A stretch of DNA of 64,000 nucleotides from an uncultured Prevotellaceae bacterium. Lineage in GTDB: Bacteria > Bacteroidota > Bacteroidia > Bacteroidales > Bacteroidaceae. Shown here in pieces: positions 25,544 to 34,383 of this stretch (position 1 is its first letter; every line of letters begins with the position of its first letter). The translations under genes were made by a program, and so were the position numbers. The stretch lies in contig ONSR01000040.1 of NCBI GenBank assembly GCA_900320565.1, positions 1 to 64,000 on the forward strand. The letters are read 5' to 3'. Under the pieces are notes generated by a model that saw only the letters and a list, made by a program, of their open reading frames with translations, was not told where the DNA came from and made no database searches.

Positions 25544-27340
25544 CTACATCCTTTCTGGCACCTCGATGCCTAAGAGTCCCATGCCGTTCTTGACGACCTG
25601 ACCAACTGCAGCCGAGAGCATGAGTCGCACTTGCTGCTTGGCTTTATCCTCTTCCTTAAGAACGCTGAAGTCGTGGTAGAACTGGTTGTACTCCTTGACG
25701 AGGTCGTAACAGTAGTTGGCTATGCAACTCGGGTTGTAGTCCTGTCCTGCCTGACGAACTGCCGTCTCGAAGCCTTGCAGCCTTTGGATGAGGTTGATTT
25801 CCTTTTCCGCGAGCTCCACTTCGAAAGCCTTCTCGTCCAGAGATATCTCGTCGTTCCACTTCCTAAGGATGCTTCTGATGCGTGCGTAAGTGTACTGAAT
25901 GAAGGGACCTGTATTGCCGTTGAAGTCGATACTCTCTTCCGGATTGAAGAGCATGTTCTTGCGCGCATCCACCTTCAGGATGAAGTACTTGAGCGCACCC
26001 ATGCCCACGATGCGAGCTATCTCCTGAGCCTCCTGCTCAGTAATGCCTTCGAGCTTGTTGACTTTATCAGCCGAGAGCTCCTTCGCATCCTGTATCATGG
26101 TGGCAATCAGGTCGTCGGCATCCACAACGGTGCCTTCCCTGCTCTTCATCTTGCCGTTTGGCAGTTCCACCATACCATAGGAGAAGTGCACGAGGTCCTT
26201 GCCCCACTTGAAGCCCAACTTGTCGAGCAAGATGCTGAGCACCTGGAAGTGATAGTTCTGTTCGTTGCCCACGACGTATATCATCTTATCGATGGGATAG
26301 TCCTGGAAACGCAGCTTGGCGGTACCGATGTCCTGCGTCATATACACACTCGTGCCGTCGGAACGGAGAAGGAGCTTCTCGTCGAGACCTTCCGCAGTGA
26401 GGTCTGCCCACACACTTCCGTCGTCGCGACGATAGAAGAAGCCTTTCGCGAGGCCTTCCTCCACCTTCTCCTTGCCTTCGAGGTACGTCTCGCTCTCGTA
26501 ATATATCTTGTCGAAGCTGACTCCCAAAGCCTTATACGTCTCGTCGAAACCTGCATAAACCCATTCGTTCATGCGTTTCCAAAGAGCGCGAACCTCTGGG
26601 TCGTTCTGCTCCCACTTCACGAGCATTTCGTGAGCTTCCTTGATGAGAGGAGCCTCTTGTTTAGCCTGCTCCTCGTCCATACCCTGCTTCTCCATGAGCT
26701 CCTTCACTTCCTCGCGATAGTGCTTATCGAAGGCCACATAGTAATCACCTATGAGATGGTCGCCTTTCTTGCCAGACGATTCGGGCGTTTCGCCGTTGCC
26801 CCACTTCAGCCAGGCCAGCATGGACTTGCAGATGTGGATGCCTCGGTCGTTCACGATATTCGTCTTAACCACCTTGTTTCCATTGGCCTCCATCACCTGC
26901 GCCAAAGCCCATCCGAGCAGATTGTTGCGGACGTGACCGAGGTGGAGGGGTTTGTTGGTGTTGGGCGAAGAGTACTCTATCATCACGAGCGGGCTGTCGT
27001 CCGTGACGGGCAGGAAGCCGAACTTGGGGTTCGCCTGTATCCCTTGGAGCAACTTTATCCACTCGCGCGAACTGATGCTCAAGTTCAAGAAGCCCTTCAC
27101 AGCATTGAATGCGCTGATGACTTCCGGCATCTTCTCCTGCAGACGTTCGCCAATCTCCTGCGCCGTAGCGTCTGGAGCCTTGTGACTCATCTTGGTAAAG
27201 GGGAACACCACGAGCGTAATCTGTCCCTCGAACTCGGGCCTCGTCTGCTGCAGCTGCACCATCTTATCGGGCACTTGCTGACCGTAAAGCTCTTCCACAA
27301 TGGCCTTCACGGCCTCTGTTATCTTTGTTTCAATCTTCAT
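25544..27340 (-). CDS. argS: arginyl-tRNA synthetase
   Basis: 598 residues, full length. The N-terminal additional domain is followed by the HIGH-type motif LHLGHVRNNLLGW near residue 132 and by the MSK-like loop KMKSREGTVVDADDL near 402. The C-terminal anticodon-binding helices with the family's DALRY-type end (PERM) are present. A promoter at 27374-27381 lies 33 bases upstream, divergent from capA. Confidence 0.97.
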   Translation of the reverse strand: MKIETKITEAVKAIVEELYGQQVPDKMVQLQQTRPEFEGQITLVVFPFTKMSHKAPDATAQEIGERLQEKMPEVISAFNAVKGFLNLSISSREWIKLLQGIQANPKFGFLPVTDDSPLVMIEYSSPNTNKPLHLGHVRNNLLGWALAQVMEANGNKVVKTNIVNDRGIHICKSMLAWLKWGNGETPESSGKKGDHLIGDYYVAFDKHYREEVKELMEKQGMDEEQAKQEAPLIKEAHEMLVKWEQNDPEVRALWKRMNEWVYAGFDETYKALGVSFDKIYYESETYLEGKEKVEEGLAKGFFYRRDDGSVWADLTAEGLDEKLLLRSDGTSVYMTQDIGTAKLRFQDYPIDKMIYVVGNEQNYHFQVLSILLDKLGFKWGKDLVHFSYGMVELPNGKMKSREGTVVDADDLIATMIQDAKELSADKVNKLEGITEQEAQEIARIVGMGALKYFILKVDARKNMLFNPEESIDFNGNTGPFIQYTYARIRSILRKWNDEISLDEKAFEVELAEKEINLIQRLQGFETAVRQAGQDYNPSCIANYCYDLVKEYNQFYHDFSVLKEEDKAKQQVRLMLSAAVGQVVKNGMGLLGIEVPERM

Positions 27341-27373
27341 GTTTCGTTACATTATTATATATAGTATGCGCCG

Positions 27374-27381
27374 CAAAGGTA
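27374..27381 (-). promoter_or_regulatory. -7 promoter element of argS
   Basis: Minus-strand TACCTTTG, 33 bases before the argS start. Confidence 0.65.
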
Positions 27382-27455
27382 CAAAGAAAAAATAAGAAAT
27401 AGGCGTTAATAATAAAAAAACATGGACTATTACCTACGATTTGCAAACTATTTTG

Positions 27456-27463
27456 TACCTTTG
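27456..27463 (+). promoter_or_regulatory. -7 promoter element of the CapA-like gene
   Basis: TACCTTTG, 23 bases before the ATG at 27487. The open frame that begins at 27463 overlaps it and is therefore not the real start. Confidence 0.7.
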
Positions 27464-27486
27464 TGGTGTTCCTGAATATAAGAAAC

Positions 27487-28659
27487 ATGCATACCAACCT
27501 CACAAAACTCGTACGCCCCTTGATGGGCAGTACGCTTATTCTGCTGACGATGGTGCTGACGGCCTCGTCGTGTTACAGTGCTGGCACGAAGGATGACCTG
27601 GCAGCCGACAGTTCCCTTGCAATGGAGCCTGCCGAGGTGAAGCTATCGCTCCTCATTGCTGGCGACCTGATGCAACATATGCCACAAATCAAGGCTGCTC
27701 AGCAATCCGACGGCTCCTATAATTACGATGAATGCTTTGCTGGCATCAAGGACGAGGTGGAGAGTGCCGATGTGGCCATTGCCAATTTCGAGACAACGCT
27801 GGCTGGTGCTCCGTATAGCGGCTTCCCTAAGTTCTCGGCTCCAGACGACTTCCTGAGTGGCGCCCGGGGTGCTGGTTTCGACATCATGCTCACAGCCAAC
27901 AACCATTGCGTCGATACGCATCGGAAAGGCTTGGAACGTACGTTGGCGATGATGGATTCTATGGGCGTCTATCATCTTGGAACCTATCGGAACATTAGCG
28001 AGCGAGAGAAGAACTATCCTTTCCTCATCGAGAAAGACGGGCTCAGAATCGTCCTGCTGAACTTCACTTATGGCACCAACGGTTTGCCTGTGCCTGAGCC
28101 TTGCTATGTGAACCTGATGGACACGACGGAGATTGCTGCCGATCTGGAGAAAGCCAAGGGGATGAATCCTGACGTCATCATTGCTCTGCCGCATTGGGGA
28201 ATTGAGTATCAGACCTTGCCCTCGAAGGCACAAAAGGATATGGCAAAGTGGTTGCTGGAACATGGAGTGGACCATATCATTGGTGGCCATCCTCATGTGG
28301 CTCAGCCTATTGAGTTGCTTAACAACAAGCAGAACCTGATAGCCTGGTCGATGGGCAATGTGGTAAGCAATCAGAGCAAGCCGAACACTTATGGAGGTTA
28401 TATGGTGCGACTGGAGTTCACAAAGAACGATACATTGACAGTCCTCTCCGACCACAACTATTCGCTCTATTGGGTGAGTCGTCCGCCCGATAATGGTTAT
28501 CGCCACGGGTACAGAATCCTGCCCATCGACTATCCCGACACTTTGCTAACAGCCAAAGAGAAGACCCTTCGCAGCGCTATACGTGGAAGCATGCGCCGTC
28601 TCATGAAGGAGCACGGCAAAGGTGAGATTAAAGAATACAGCTTACCGTCTTCCTTATAA
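27487..28659 (+). CDS. CapA family protein (poly-gamma-glutamate capsule type)
   Basis: 390 residues with a signal peptide and a Cys near residue 29 (TASSC), perhaps a lipoprotein. The metallophosphatase-like CapA domain shows LLIAGDLMQH, ADVAIANFETTLAG, LTANNHCVD, LPHWGIEYQ, IIGGHPHVAQPIE and WSMGNVVSNQ. CapA takes part in making or exporting poly-gamma-glutamate in Bacillus; in Bacteroidetes the substrate is unknown. The end overlaps the convergent acyltransferase gene by 32 bases. ATG 27487 is preferred to the frame opening at 27463 because of the promoter. Confidence 0.88.
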   Translation: MHTNLTKLVRPLMGSTLILLTMVLTASSCYSAGTKDDLAADSSLAMEPAEVKLSLLIAGDLMQHMPQIKAAQQSDGSYNYDECFAGIKDEVESADVAIANFETTLAGAPYSGFPKFSAPDDFLSGARGAGFDIMLTANNHCVDTHRKGLERTLAMMDSMGVYHLGTYRNISEREKNYPFLIEKDGLRIVLLNFTYGTNGLPVPEPCYVNLMDTTEIAADLEKAKGMNPDVIIALPHWGIEYQTLPSKAQKDMAKWLLEHGVDHIIGGHPHVAQPIELLNNKQNLIAWSMGNVVSNQSKPNTYGGYMVRLEFTKNDTLTVLSDHNYSLYWVSRPPDNGYRHGYRILPIDYPDTLLTAKEKTLRSAIRGSMRRLMKEHGKGEIKEYSLPSSL

Positions 28660-29686
28660 ACCTGCTTAGGCTAATGCGGAGGTAATCGACAAGCACACAG
28701 ACGGCAAAGACAGCGAGAGTGATGATGGTACAAAGCAGCGGCAACACACACACATTGCTTCTGCTTAACAACTCAGCCGACTCTGCCCAAAGCCAGTTGT
28801 GAACTATCGGTTGCGTGTGGATGATATAGACGGCAAAAGAGAGCGGAGCAAGGCAGAGAATGGCATTCCTGAATCTAACATTCACTATACGCCAAGCCTT
28901 AGCGATATAGAACATAGCGACAGACAAAGGCAGCACCAGCCCATGATAAGCCATCGCAAAGACAGAGTACAGAGTATTCTCGAGCGGATGGTTTTTGTAG
29001 AGCGTATAGGCAAACATCACCATCATTGTAGCGATATAGACAAGGACGGCTTGACGCATCGAGAGAGCCTGGTCGGCATACTTCCTGATGTAGCCTCCAA
29101 TTATGAACAGATAGATGAAGAGCAACACCTGCTGCTTGTCCATGAGCAGCCATCCGAGCAGAGGCTGGAAGCAAATGACACCTCCTATCACAAGAGCCAC
29201 TTGGTACTGCCTTTTGGAGGCGCGCTGGAGTGCCCAAGCGATGAAGGGAGCGAGCAGCGAGAGGATAAGATAAGAAGTGACGAACCAATAGTCATTCGAG
29301 AGCAGCGGAGTAGCATGACGCAAGAGCTCCTTGCCCTCGAAAGGCACGATACTCAAAAGGACACAAAGCAGATAGATGCCAACAGCATAGAACCAGGTCG
29401 TGCTCCACACCTTCCAGATGCCCTTCAGCCGCAATTCCGTCCTGTCTATCATGAAGTAGCCCGTGATGAGGATATAGCAGTTCACGCTTGGCAAAGCCAT
29501 CAGTTTCAGGATTTCCAGAACACTCCAAACGAGGGCTCCTACTGGTGAAGACGCATCCACACGAAAGTCCCCATAGATGTCCAAGCCATAGTTGAAGACA
29601 TGGTTCATCACCACGCCAGCCATAGCTAGGATGCGGAGCAGTTCAAACTCTACTCGTCGGCTTCTTTTAGATTCTGTTTCAGCCAT
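28628..29686 (-). CDS. acyltransferase family 3 membrane protein
   Basis: 352 residues with about ten hydrophobic spans. The start RRVEFELLRILAMAGVVMNHVFNYG carries the family's conserved R and H (ExLRxLA...H). Such enzymes O-acetylate or succinylate surface glycans. The substrate is unknown, but it lies at the end of the surface-polysaccharide region. It is convergent with and overlaps the CapA-like gene. Confidence 0.87.
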   Translation of the reverse strand: MAETESKRSRRVEFELLRILAMAGVVMNHVFNYGLDIYGDFRVDASSPVGALVWSVLEILKLMALPSVNCYILITGYFMIDRTELRLKGIWKVWSTTWFYAVGIYLLCVLLSIVPFEGKELLRHATPLLSNDYWFVTSYLILSLLAPFIAWALQRASKRQYQVALVIGGVICFQPLLGWLLMDKQQVLLFIYLFIIGGYIRKYADQALSMRQAVLVYIATMMVMFAYTLYKNHPLENTLYSVFAMAYHGLVLPLSVAMFYIAKAWRIVNVRFRNAILCLAPLSFAVYIIHTQPIVHNWLWAESAELLSRSNVCVLPLLCTIITLAVFAVCVLVDYLRISLSRFIRKTVSCIL

Positions 29687-29702
29687 TCAGTTTGAATTGG
29701 TC

Positions 29703-30284
29703 TTATTGCTTGCGCATCAGCTTGAACTTCGTCTTCTCGTCCATCTTGCCGTAAAGGTACTTGCCGTCTGCTGAGATGGTAAGGGTGTCTTTGTCGCTGC
29801 CGTCGCTGCAGATAATGAGGTTATCCTTGACGGAATACTTCATCTTTTGTGACGAGGGTAAGAGCGCAATGGCTGATTTCAGAGCTTTTCGCTTTGCCCA
29901 ACCTATTCCGGCATTCTTCAAGGCCTCCTCATCGACCTGCAGTTTCATCTGCATTGATAACTCGTTTTCAGTCTTGAAGGTTACAGTGATGGCTGTTTTC
30001 GTGCCTTTCATCAGGGCTTCTGCAACTTTGCGAGCCTCTTCGGCTTTTTTCTTGACTTCCGTCTTTTCCTCGGCAGTCAGGGGTCTTCCCTTCTTCTTCT
30101 CAGCCTTGGCCATCTCTTCCTTGATGGTTTCGTCGAGTTTCGAGTCAACCTCATTCTGCATGCTCTTCATCTCATCGGCCATGATGTTGGGATGGTAATA
30201 GACGCGCCCCACAAGGCTTGTCTGCGCTTGCGCCCCAACGAAAACCGTTGCAGTCAGAACGATTATTGAAAACAGTCTTTTCAT
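29703..30284 (-). CDS. uncharacterised secreted protein
   Basis: 193 residues. A signal peptide ends at about AQAQ (residue 21). A charged helical stretch (about residues 50-90, rich in K and E) is followed by a beta-rich C-terminal half with repeated short strands such as ADGKYLYGKM. No catalytic motif is seen and I do not recognise the family. It resembles the periplasmic lipocalin-like DUF proteins of Bacteroidales. It is 17 bases downstream of bcp and probably shares its transcript. Confidence 0.8.
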   Translation of the reverse strand: MKRLFSIIVLTATVFVGAQAQTSLVGRVYYHPNIMADEMKSMQNEVDSKLDETIKEEMAKAEKKKGRPLTAEEKTEVKKKAEEARKVAEALMKGTKTAITVTFKTENELSMQMKLQVDEEALKNAGIGWAKRKALKSAIALLPSSQKMKYSVKDNLIICSDGSDKDTLTISADGKYLYGKMDEKTKFKLMRKQ

Positions 30285-30301
30285 CTTAGTTTCGTTTGGC
30301 G

Positions 30302-30754
30302 TTATTTATCCAGTATCTGAGCAGCATGTTCCTTGGTGTTGACCTGCTTGCCAGCAAAGATTTGCTCGATGATGCCGTTCTCGTCAATGATGAAAGTCGT
30401 GCGAATGGTGCCCATCGTCTTCTTTCCGTACATCGTCTTCTCGCCCCAAGCACCCATTTCTTCCAAGAGTTTCTTATCGACATCGGCTATCAAGGGGAAA
30501 GGCAAAGCGTGCTTCTCCTTGAACTTCTGATGGGATGATGCTGAGTCTTTGCTAACCCCAACCACCTCGTAGCCAGCCCCTTGCAACTCGCCATAGCGGT
30601 CGCGCAGACTGCAAGCCTCAGCCGTACAGCCACTCGTATTGTCCTTCGGATAGAAATAGAGCACAAGTTTGCGACCCTTGTAATCGCTCAAAAGAATGTC
30701 CTTTCCGTTCTCATCCTTGCCCAGCACCTCTGGTGCTTTGTCTCCAACCTTCAT
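30302..30754 (-). CDS. bcp: thioredoxin-dependent peroxiredoxin, BCP/PrxQ type
   Basis: 150 residues. It reduces peroxides with thioredoxin. The start MKVGDKAPEVLGKDENG and the active site TSGCTAEACSLRD, with peroxidatic Cys and resolving Cys five residues apart, define the BCP/PrxQ group. The frame is open up to 30904, but the promoter at 30785-30792 lies inside that extension, so ATG 30754 is used. Confidence 0.95.
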   Translation of the reverse strand: MKVGDKAPEVLGKDENGKDILLSDYKGRKLVLYFYPKDNTSGCTAEACSLRDRYGELQGAGYEVVGVSKDSASSHQKFKEKHALPFPLIADVDKKLLEEMGAWGEKTMYGKKTMGTIRTTFIIDENGIIEQIFAGKQVNTKEHAAQILDK

Positions 30755-30784
30755 AATATTTCTGTTTTGATGCTTATCCGAGGA

Positions 30785-30792
30785 CAAAGATA
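30785..30792 (-). promoter_or_regulatory. -7 promoter element of bcp
   Basis: Minus-strand TATCTTTG, 30 bases before the bcp start. Confidence 0.65.
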
Positions 30793-30947
30793 CAACATTT
30801 TTCCGAACAGACAAACGAGTGACGTAGAAAATCCTCGCCTGCCCTTCTTGTATATATATAATAATGTGTGACTGCTTTTCCCTTGAATAATTATCGTTTT
30901 TCAATAAAATAATCGCCTTTTTTCTTGCAGCATATTAAGAAACATCT

Positions 30948-30955
30948 TACCTTTG
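30948..30955 (+). promoter_or_regulatory. -7 promoter element of the DUF2975 operon
   Basis: TACCTTTG, about 40 bases upstream of the ATG at 30997. Confidence 0.65.
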
Positions 30956-30996
30956 CACCGAAATTATTTATCGTTTAACAATAAAACATTACTGTT

Positions 30997-31689
30997 ATGA
31001 AGAAGAAACTTCGTTTGTATTGCGGCGTGCTGGCACTGGTGTTGGTGGCTGCTATCGTGTGTGACCTTGTCCATGTCAACTATTCGAGTTCTACCGACAA
31101 GGAGCGTGAGGAACTTTACTTCGGCGAGGAGCCAGATGAATTCTCGACGACAGAAGAGATAGAGGGTGGTGTGAGGAGAAAGAGCAAACCGACGATGTCC
31201 ATCGATGTCAATGTGCAAGCCCGCCATTATCCTAAGGATTATGCTTTGCTCAGCGAAGTGGATGGTCAGGTGTGCCGCGTGGATATGAAGCAAGTGAGCC
31301 TTGCCATTCCTGCTGACCGCGTTACTCAGTCCAAGCCTTTCATCATTACATACTGCTCTATTATACCCAATGTGCTGCTGCTCGGCTGGTTGGTTGTCAT
31401 CGTCTTCCAAGTGCTGCGTTCCGTCGCCCGAAAGGAAGTCTTCGTCGCCCGTATAGCGAAGAAGCTGGAGCTGGCAGGCATCCTGCTCGTAGCCTTTTGG
31501 GTGTGGCAATATATCCGCTCGTATGTCGTGACGCAGGTCATCGCGCAGTACATCAACATGGCATACTACGACATCAAGTGGTTCACGCCTAATTTCATCT
31601 GCCTCATCACGGGCCTTGCGATGATGATAGTCTCGCAGATTATCCTAATGGGCAAGGAATTGCAGGAAGAACAGGAACTAACCATCTAA
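30997..31689 (+). CDS. DUF2975 membrane protein
   Basis: 230 residues. One N-terminal span (residues 5-25), a soluble segment of about 95 residues, then three C-terminal spans. DUF2975 proteins are usually paired with a small HTH regulator, as here, with 9 bases between the genes. The pair may act as a membrane sensor with its regulator, by analogy to YoaS/YozG in Bacillus. Function is not established. Confidence 0.82.
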   Translation: MKKKLRLYCGVLALVLVAAIVCDLVHVNYSSSTDKEREELYFGEEPDEFSTTEEIEGGVRRKSKPTMSIDVNVQARHYPKDYALLSEVDGQVCRVDMKQVSLAIPADRVTQSKPFIITYCSIIPNVLLLGWLVVIVFQVLRSVARKEVFVARIAKKLELAGILLVAFWVWQYIRSYVVTQVIAQYINMAYYDIKWFTPNFICLITGLAMMIVSQIILMGKELQEEQELTI

Positions 31690-31698
31690 TCTGGAGCC

Positions 31699-31914
31699 AT
31701 GAGTATAATAGTGAATGTAGATGTGATGATGGCTAAGCGAAAGATGTCATCACAGGAACTTGCCGAGAAGATTGGCATAACAGCAGCCAACCTCTCCATC
31801 CTCAAGACGGGTAAGGCAAAAGCCGTCAGGTTCTCAACCCTCGAAGCCATTTGTCAGGCCCTCGACTGCCAACCTGGAGACATCCTCGAGTACAGAGCAG
31901 ACGAGGAAGAATAA
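31699..31914 (+). CDS. YozG-like helix-turn-helix regulator
   Basis: 71 residues. MSIIVNVDVMMAKRKM, EKIGITAANLSILKTGKAKA and CQALDCQPGDILEY are the standard elements of this Cro/CI-type family. It should bind DNA as a dimer and regulate the DUF2975 operon or related membrane genes. Confidence 0.92.
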   Translation: MSIIVNVDVMMAKRKMSSQELAEKIGITAANLSILKTGKAKAVRFSTLEAICQALDCQPGDILEYRADEEE

Positions 31915-31923
31915 GGCTTTTAT

Positions 31924-32030
31924 AAACCACGAAAAGGATTTAATTTAAACACGAATTGCACGAATTACACGAATTAAATTTGCCCCTAAAGGCGTAGCCT
32001 ATTCGTGTTATTCGTGTTATTCGTGGTTTA
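31924..32030. repeat. large inverted repeat built of CACGAATT units
   Basis: AAACCACGAA at 31924 pairs with TTCGTGGTTT at 32021. Inside, three CACGAAT copies spaced about 10 bases face three ATTCGTG copies. The block lies between convergent genes and can fold into one long hairpin, so it may stop transcription both ways. Confidence 0.75.
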
Positions 32031-32056
32031 AAAAACTGTTATTCGTAGTTCAATCT

Positions 32057-32866
32057 CTAATCTCGGTGCAGGGCTTTGTCCACGCTGCCACGTTCGAGCA
32101 GGCGTTCTTGCGCTTCGTCGTAACCGATGCCAAGCGATTCCTGTATCATTCTGGTGCCCCTGTCCACCAGTTTTGCATTGGTGAGTTGCATCTTGACCAT
32201 GCGATTGCCTTCTACCCTGCCCATACGAATCATCAAGGAGGTGGAAATCATGTTGAGCACCATCTTCTGAGCCGTGCCACTCTTCATGCGGCTTGAACCC
32301 GTGACAAATTCTGGTCCTACGATGGTCTCGATGGGGAACTTTGAAGCCGCTGCCAAAGGTGTATGCGGATTGCTTGTGATGCAGCCTGTCAGGAGGCCTT
32401 GCTTTCTTGCTTCGCTGACGGCTCCAACGACGTAAGGTGTTGTACCAGAAGCGGCTATGCCAAGCACAGTATCCGTTGAAGTGGGAGAGAACTTCTGCAG
32501 GTCTTGCCAGCCTCTTTCAGGGAAGTCCTCAGCCTTTTCGACTGCATGACGCAGGGCTTTGTCGCCACCTGCAATGAGGCCAATCACGATGTCAGGAGAA
32601 AGTCCGAAAGTCGGCGGCAGTTCGCTTGCATCGAGTACGCCAAGACGTCCGCTCGTTCCTGCTCCCACATAGAAGAGCCTGCCGCCTCGCTTCATTCGTG
32701 GTTCGACGGCTTCCACAAAGGCTTGAATCTCAGGCAGAACCTTGCGGACAGCCTCCGCCACCAGCGCATCTTCCTCGTTGATGTGCCGCAGAATTTCGCC
32801 TACCGACATCTTTTCCAAATGGTCGAATTGCGAAGGCTGCTCAGTTATCTTGTCTTTTAGTTCCAC
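32057..32866 (-). CDS. murQ: N-acetylmuramic acid 6-phosphate etherase
   Basis: 269 residues. It cleaves MurNAc-6-P to GlcNAc-6-P and lactate in cell-wall recycling. The SIS domain shows RLFYVGAGTSGRLGVLDASELPPTF (about residues 63-87), AGGDKALRHAVE and the catalytic region FVTGSSRMKSGTAQKMVLNM. The start codon is GTG at 32866, only 4 bases after the -7 element at 32871-32878, so the mRNA is probably leaderless. It follows higA by 9 bases but has its own promoter. Confidence 0.95.
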   Translation of the reverse strand: MELKDKITEQPSQFDHLEKMSVGEILRHINEEDALVAEAVRKVLPEIQAFVEAVEPRMKRGGRLFYVGAGTSGRLGVLDASELPPTFGLSPDIVIGLIAGGDKALRHAVEKAEDFPERGWQDLQKFSPTSTDTVLGIAASGTTPYVVGAVSEARKQGLLTGCITSNPHTPLAAASKFPIETIVGPEFVTGSSRMKSGTAQKMVLNMISTSLMIRMGRVEGNRMVKMQLTNAKLVDRGTRMIQESLGIGYDEAQERLLERGSVDKALHRD

Positions 32867-32870
32867 GCTG

Positions 32871-32878
32871 CAAAGTTA
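32871..32878 (-). promoter_or_regulatory. -7 promoter element of murQ
   Basis: Minus-strand TAACTTTG. It overlaps the end of higA and stands 4 bases from the murQ GTG. Confidence 0.65.
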
Positions 32879-33175
32879 CAACACCGCTGCACAAGTTTTC
32901 TTTATGTCGACCAATCTTGCGAGAAGGGATTTCTTTTGCTTGGCGACAGACATATTGTAACGAGACTGCATGTTGATAAGCATCTCTGGATTGATGCCAA
33001 GAGCCACCTCCATCATCAAAGCAAAGTCAGTCGTAACAGGGCGCTTGCCATTTAGTATCTCGTTGAGCTGTGTATAAGGAACGGACAGCACTTCTGAGAA
33101 CTTTTTCTGCGAAATACCTCTTGCCTCCAGTTCCTCTTTCAGAACATCTCCTGGATGTGTGGTCGTTCTGTTCAT
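32876..33175 (-). CDS. higA: HigA family antitoxin
   Basis: 99 residues. HPGDVLKEELEARGISQKKFSEVL, VPYTQLNEILNGKRPVT and DFALMMEVALGI are the XRE-type HTH of HigA antitoxins. It should neutralise HigB and repress the operon. It lies 4 bases downstream of the toxin gene, the order typical of higBA. Confidence 0.92.
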   Translation of the reverse strand: MNRTTTHPGDVLKEELEARGISQKKFSEVLSVPYTQLNEILNGKRPVTTDFALMMEVALGINPEMLINMQSRYNMSVAKQKKSLLARLVDIKKTCAAVL

Positions 33176-33179
33176 ATTC

Positions 33180-33488
33180 TTATTGATAGTGGTTTGTAAT
33201 GTCAGTTATTGTGCAAATGGTGATTACAGGTTCTTGTCCCTCTGTTCTTATCTTGAATTGCAAACGATAGTGATAATCGATGCGGATTGAGTAGTAACCA
33301 TTTTCAAGTGCCTCGAAGTTGAGTGAATTAAAGACAAACAGGTCCTCTATGCGAGTGGCAGCCATCAGCGTATCAATTCGCTTCTGGTATTTCAAGACAA
33401 CAGGCTTCTGGAAACGATATTTCTTGTTCGAGCATTTCCCGCCTGTATAGAGTTCTTCCAGATAGTCTTTTTCGTATTCTATCAGCAT
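33180..33488 (-). CDS. higB: HigB/RelE-type toxin
   Basis: 102 residues. It is a RelE-superfamily fold, here with YRFQKPVVLKYQKRIDTL, NSLNFEALENGYYSIRID and YRLQFKI, close to the HigB group that cuts mRNA on the ribosome. The start is ATG 33488, because a frame running up to 33527 would cover the promoter at 33507-33514. The spacing to higA suggests one transcript. Confidence 0.85.
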   Translation of the reverse strand: MLIEYEKDYLEELYTGGKCSNKKYRFQKPVVLKYQKRIDTLMAATRIEDLFVFNSLNFEALENGYYSIRIDYHYRLQFKIRTEGQEPVITICTITDITNHYQ

Positions 33489-33506
33489 ATTGCACTCTTT
33501 TGCATG

Positions 33507-33514
33507 CAAAGATA
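33507..33514 (-). promoter_or_regulatory. -7 promoter element of higBA
   Basis: Minus-strand TATCTTTG, 18 bases before the higB start. Confidence 0.65.
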
Positions 33515-33693
33515 CTACTTCTTTCATACATTCACAAATTTAGTGAAGATTATTTTATTATAACCTTATTATATGTATCTTACAACATTCAATAATGCCT
33601 GCGGACAAAGTCTTCTTGCAAACATTTGCGAACTGCGAGATGAACTGCAAATTATTGCAAACAAAAATTCTTGCAGCATTCGGCTTTTTGTCT

Positions 33694-33701
33694 TAACTTT
33701 G
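33694..33701 (+). promoter_or_regulatory. -7 promoter element of the solo HTH membrane protein
   Basis: TAACTTTG, 19 bases upstream of the ATG at 33721. Confidence 0.65.
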
Positions 33702-33720
33702 CACTCGAAAGCTAACGAAA

Positions 33721-34383
33721 ATGAACGAACTATTGACCATAATGACCTCAAGAGAGCTATTTCTCATCATCCTGGGAACGGCCATCTACATCGTGCTCTT
33801 CATCGTGACGGTGCAGAACAGCAAGCGCAAGATTCTGGCCTTGCAAGACAGACTGGATAAGGTACGCGCGATGCAGGAGCAATACGACCTGGAGGTGGGC
33901 GAGAAGAAGATGGCGGAGTTGGAAAGCCTCATCCAGAAGCTGGGCGACGAGAACTCGATGCTTCGGCTCGAACTGGAGGAGAAGAAGTTGGCGCTGGACT
34001 ATAATAATAAGGTAGCCATCATCGAGAATGCGAAGCGCGAACAGGCTGAGACGGTCATCTTCTCGAGCGACGTCTATCGCCGCTTGCAGGAGTGCCTGAA
34101 CGCTGGCAGAAGCCTGAACTATCAGGACTGGGGCGAGCTGACCAGGCTGCTGAACAGCATCTACACGGGCTTTACGGAGAAGCTCTACAGCCTCTATCCG
34201 ATGAGCGAACACGAGCTGCACGTCAGCCTGCTCATCAAGATGCGGCAGCAGCCCAAGGACATCGCTCTGCTGACGGCTCATTCGAAGGAGAGCATCGCCA
34301 CTACTCGCAGCCGCCTCTATTCGAAGGTGTTCGGACGAAAAGGCTCGTCGAAGGACTGGGACGACTTTGTTCTCACTTTGTGA
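33721..34383 (+). CDS. membrane-anchored protein with LuxR-like C-terminal domain
   Basis: 220 residues. One N-terminal span (about 12-32), a long coiled coil (about 35-110) and a C-terminal domain, with SEHELHVSLLIKMRQQPKDIALL and SIATTRSRLYSKVFG (about 160-205). That C-terminal part resembles the HTH end of Bacteroidetes TPR-transmembrane regulators, but the TPR sensor part is missing. It may be a trimmed regulator or a protein-interaction variant. It stands alone with its own promoter. DNA binding is inference. Confidence 0.72.
   Translation: MNELLTIMTSRELFLIILGTAIYIVLFIVTVQNSKRKILALQDRLDKVRAMQEQYDLEVGEKKMAELESLIQKLGDENSMLRLELEEKKLALDYNNKVAIIENAKREQAETVIFSSDVYRRLQECLNAGRSLNYQDWGELTRLLNSIYTGFTEKLYSLYPMSEHELHVSLLIKMRQQPKDIALLTAHSKESIATTRSRLYSKVFGRKGSSKDWDDFVLTL

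Noticed and set aside
25631..27364. 577-codon plus-strand open frame opposite argS
   Set aside because: Antisense shadow of a full-length ArgS. Its sequence shows no recognisable domain.
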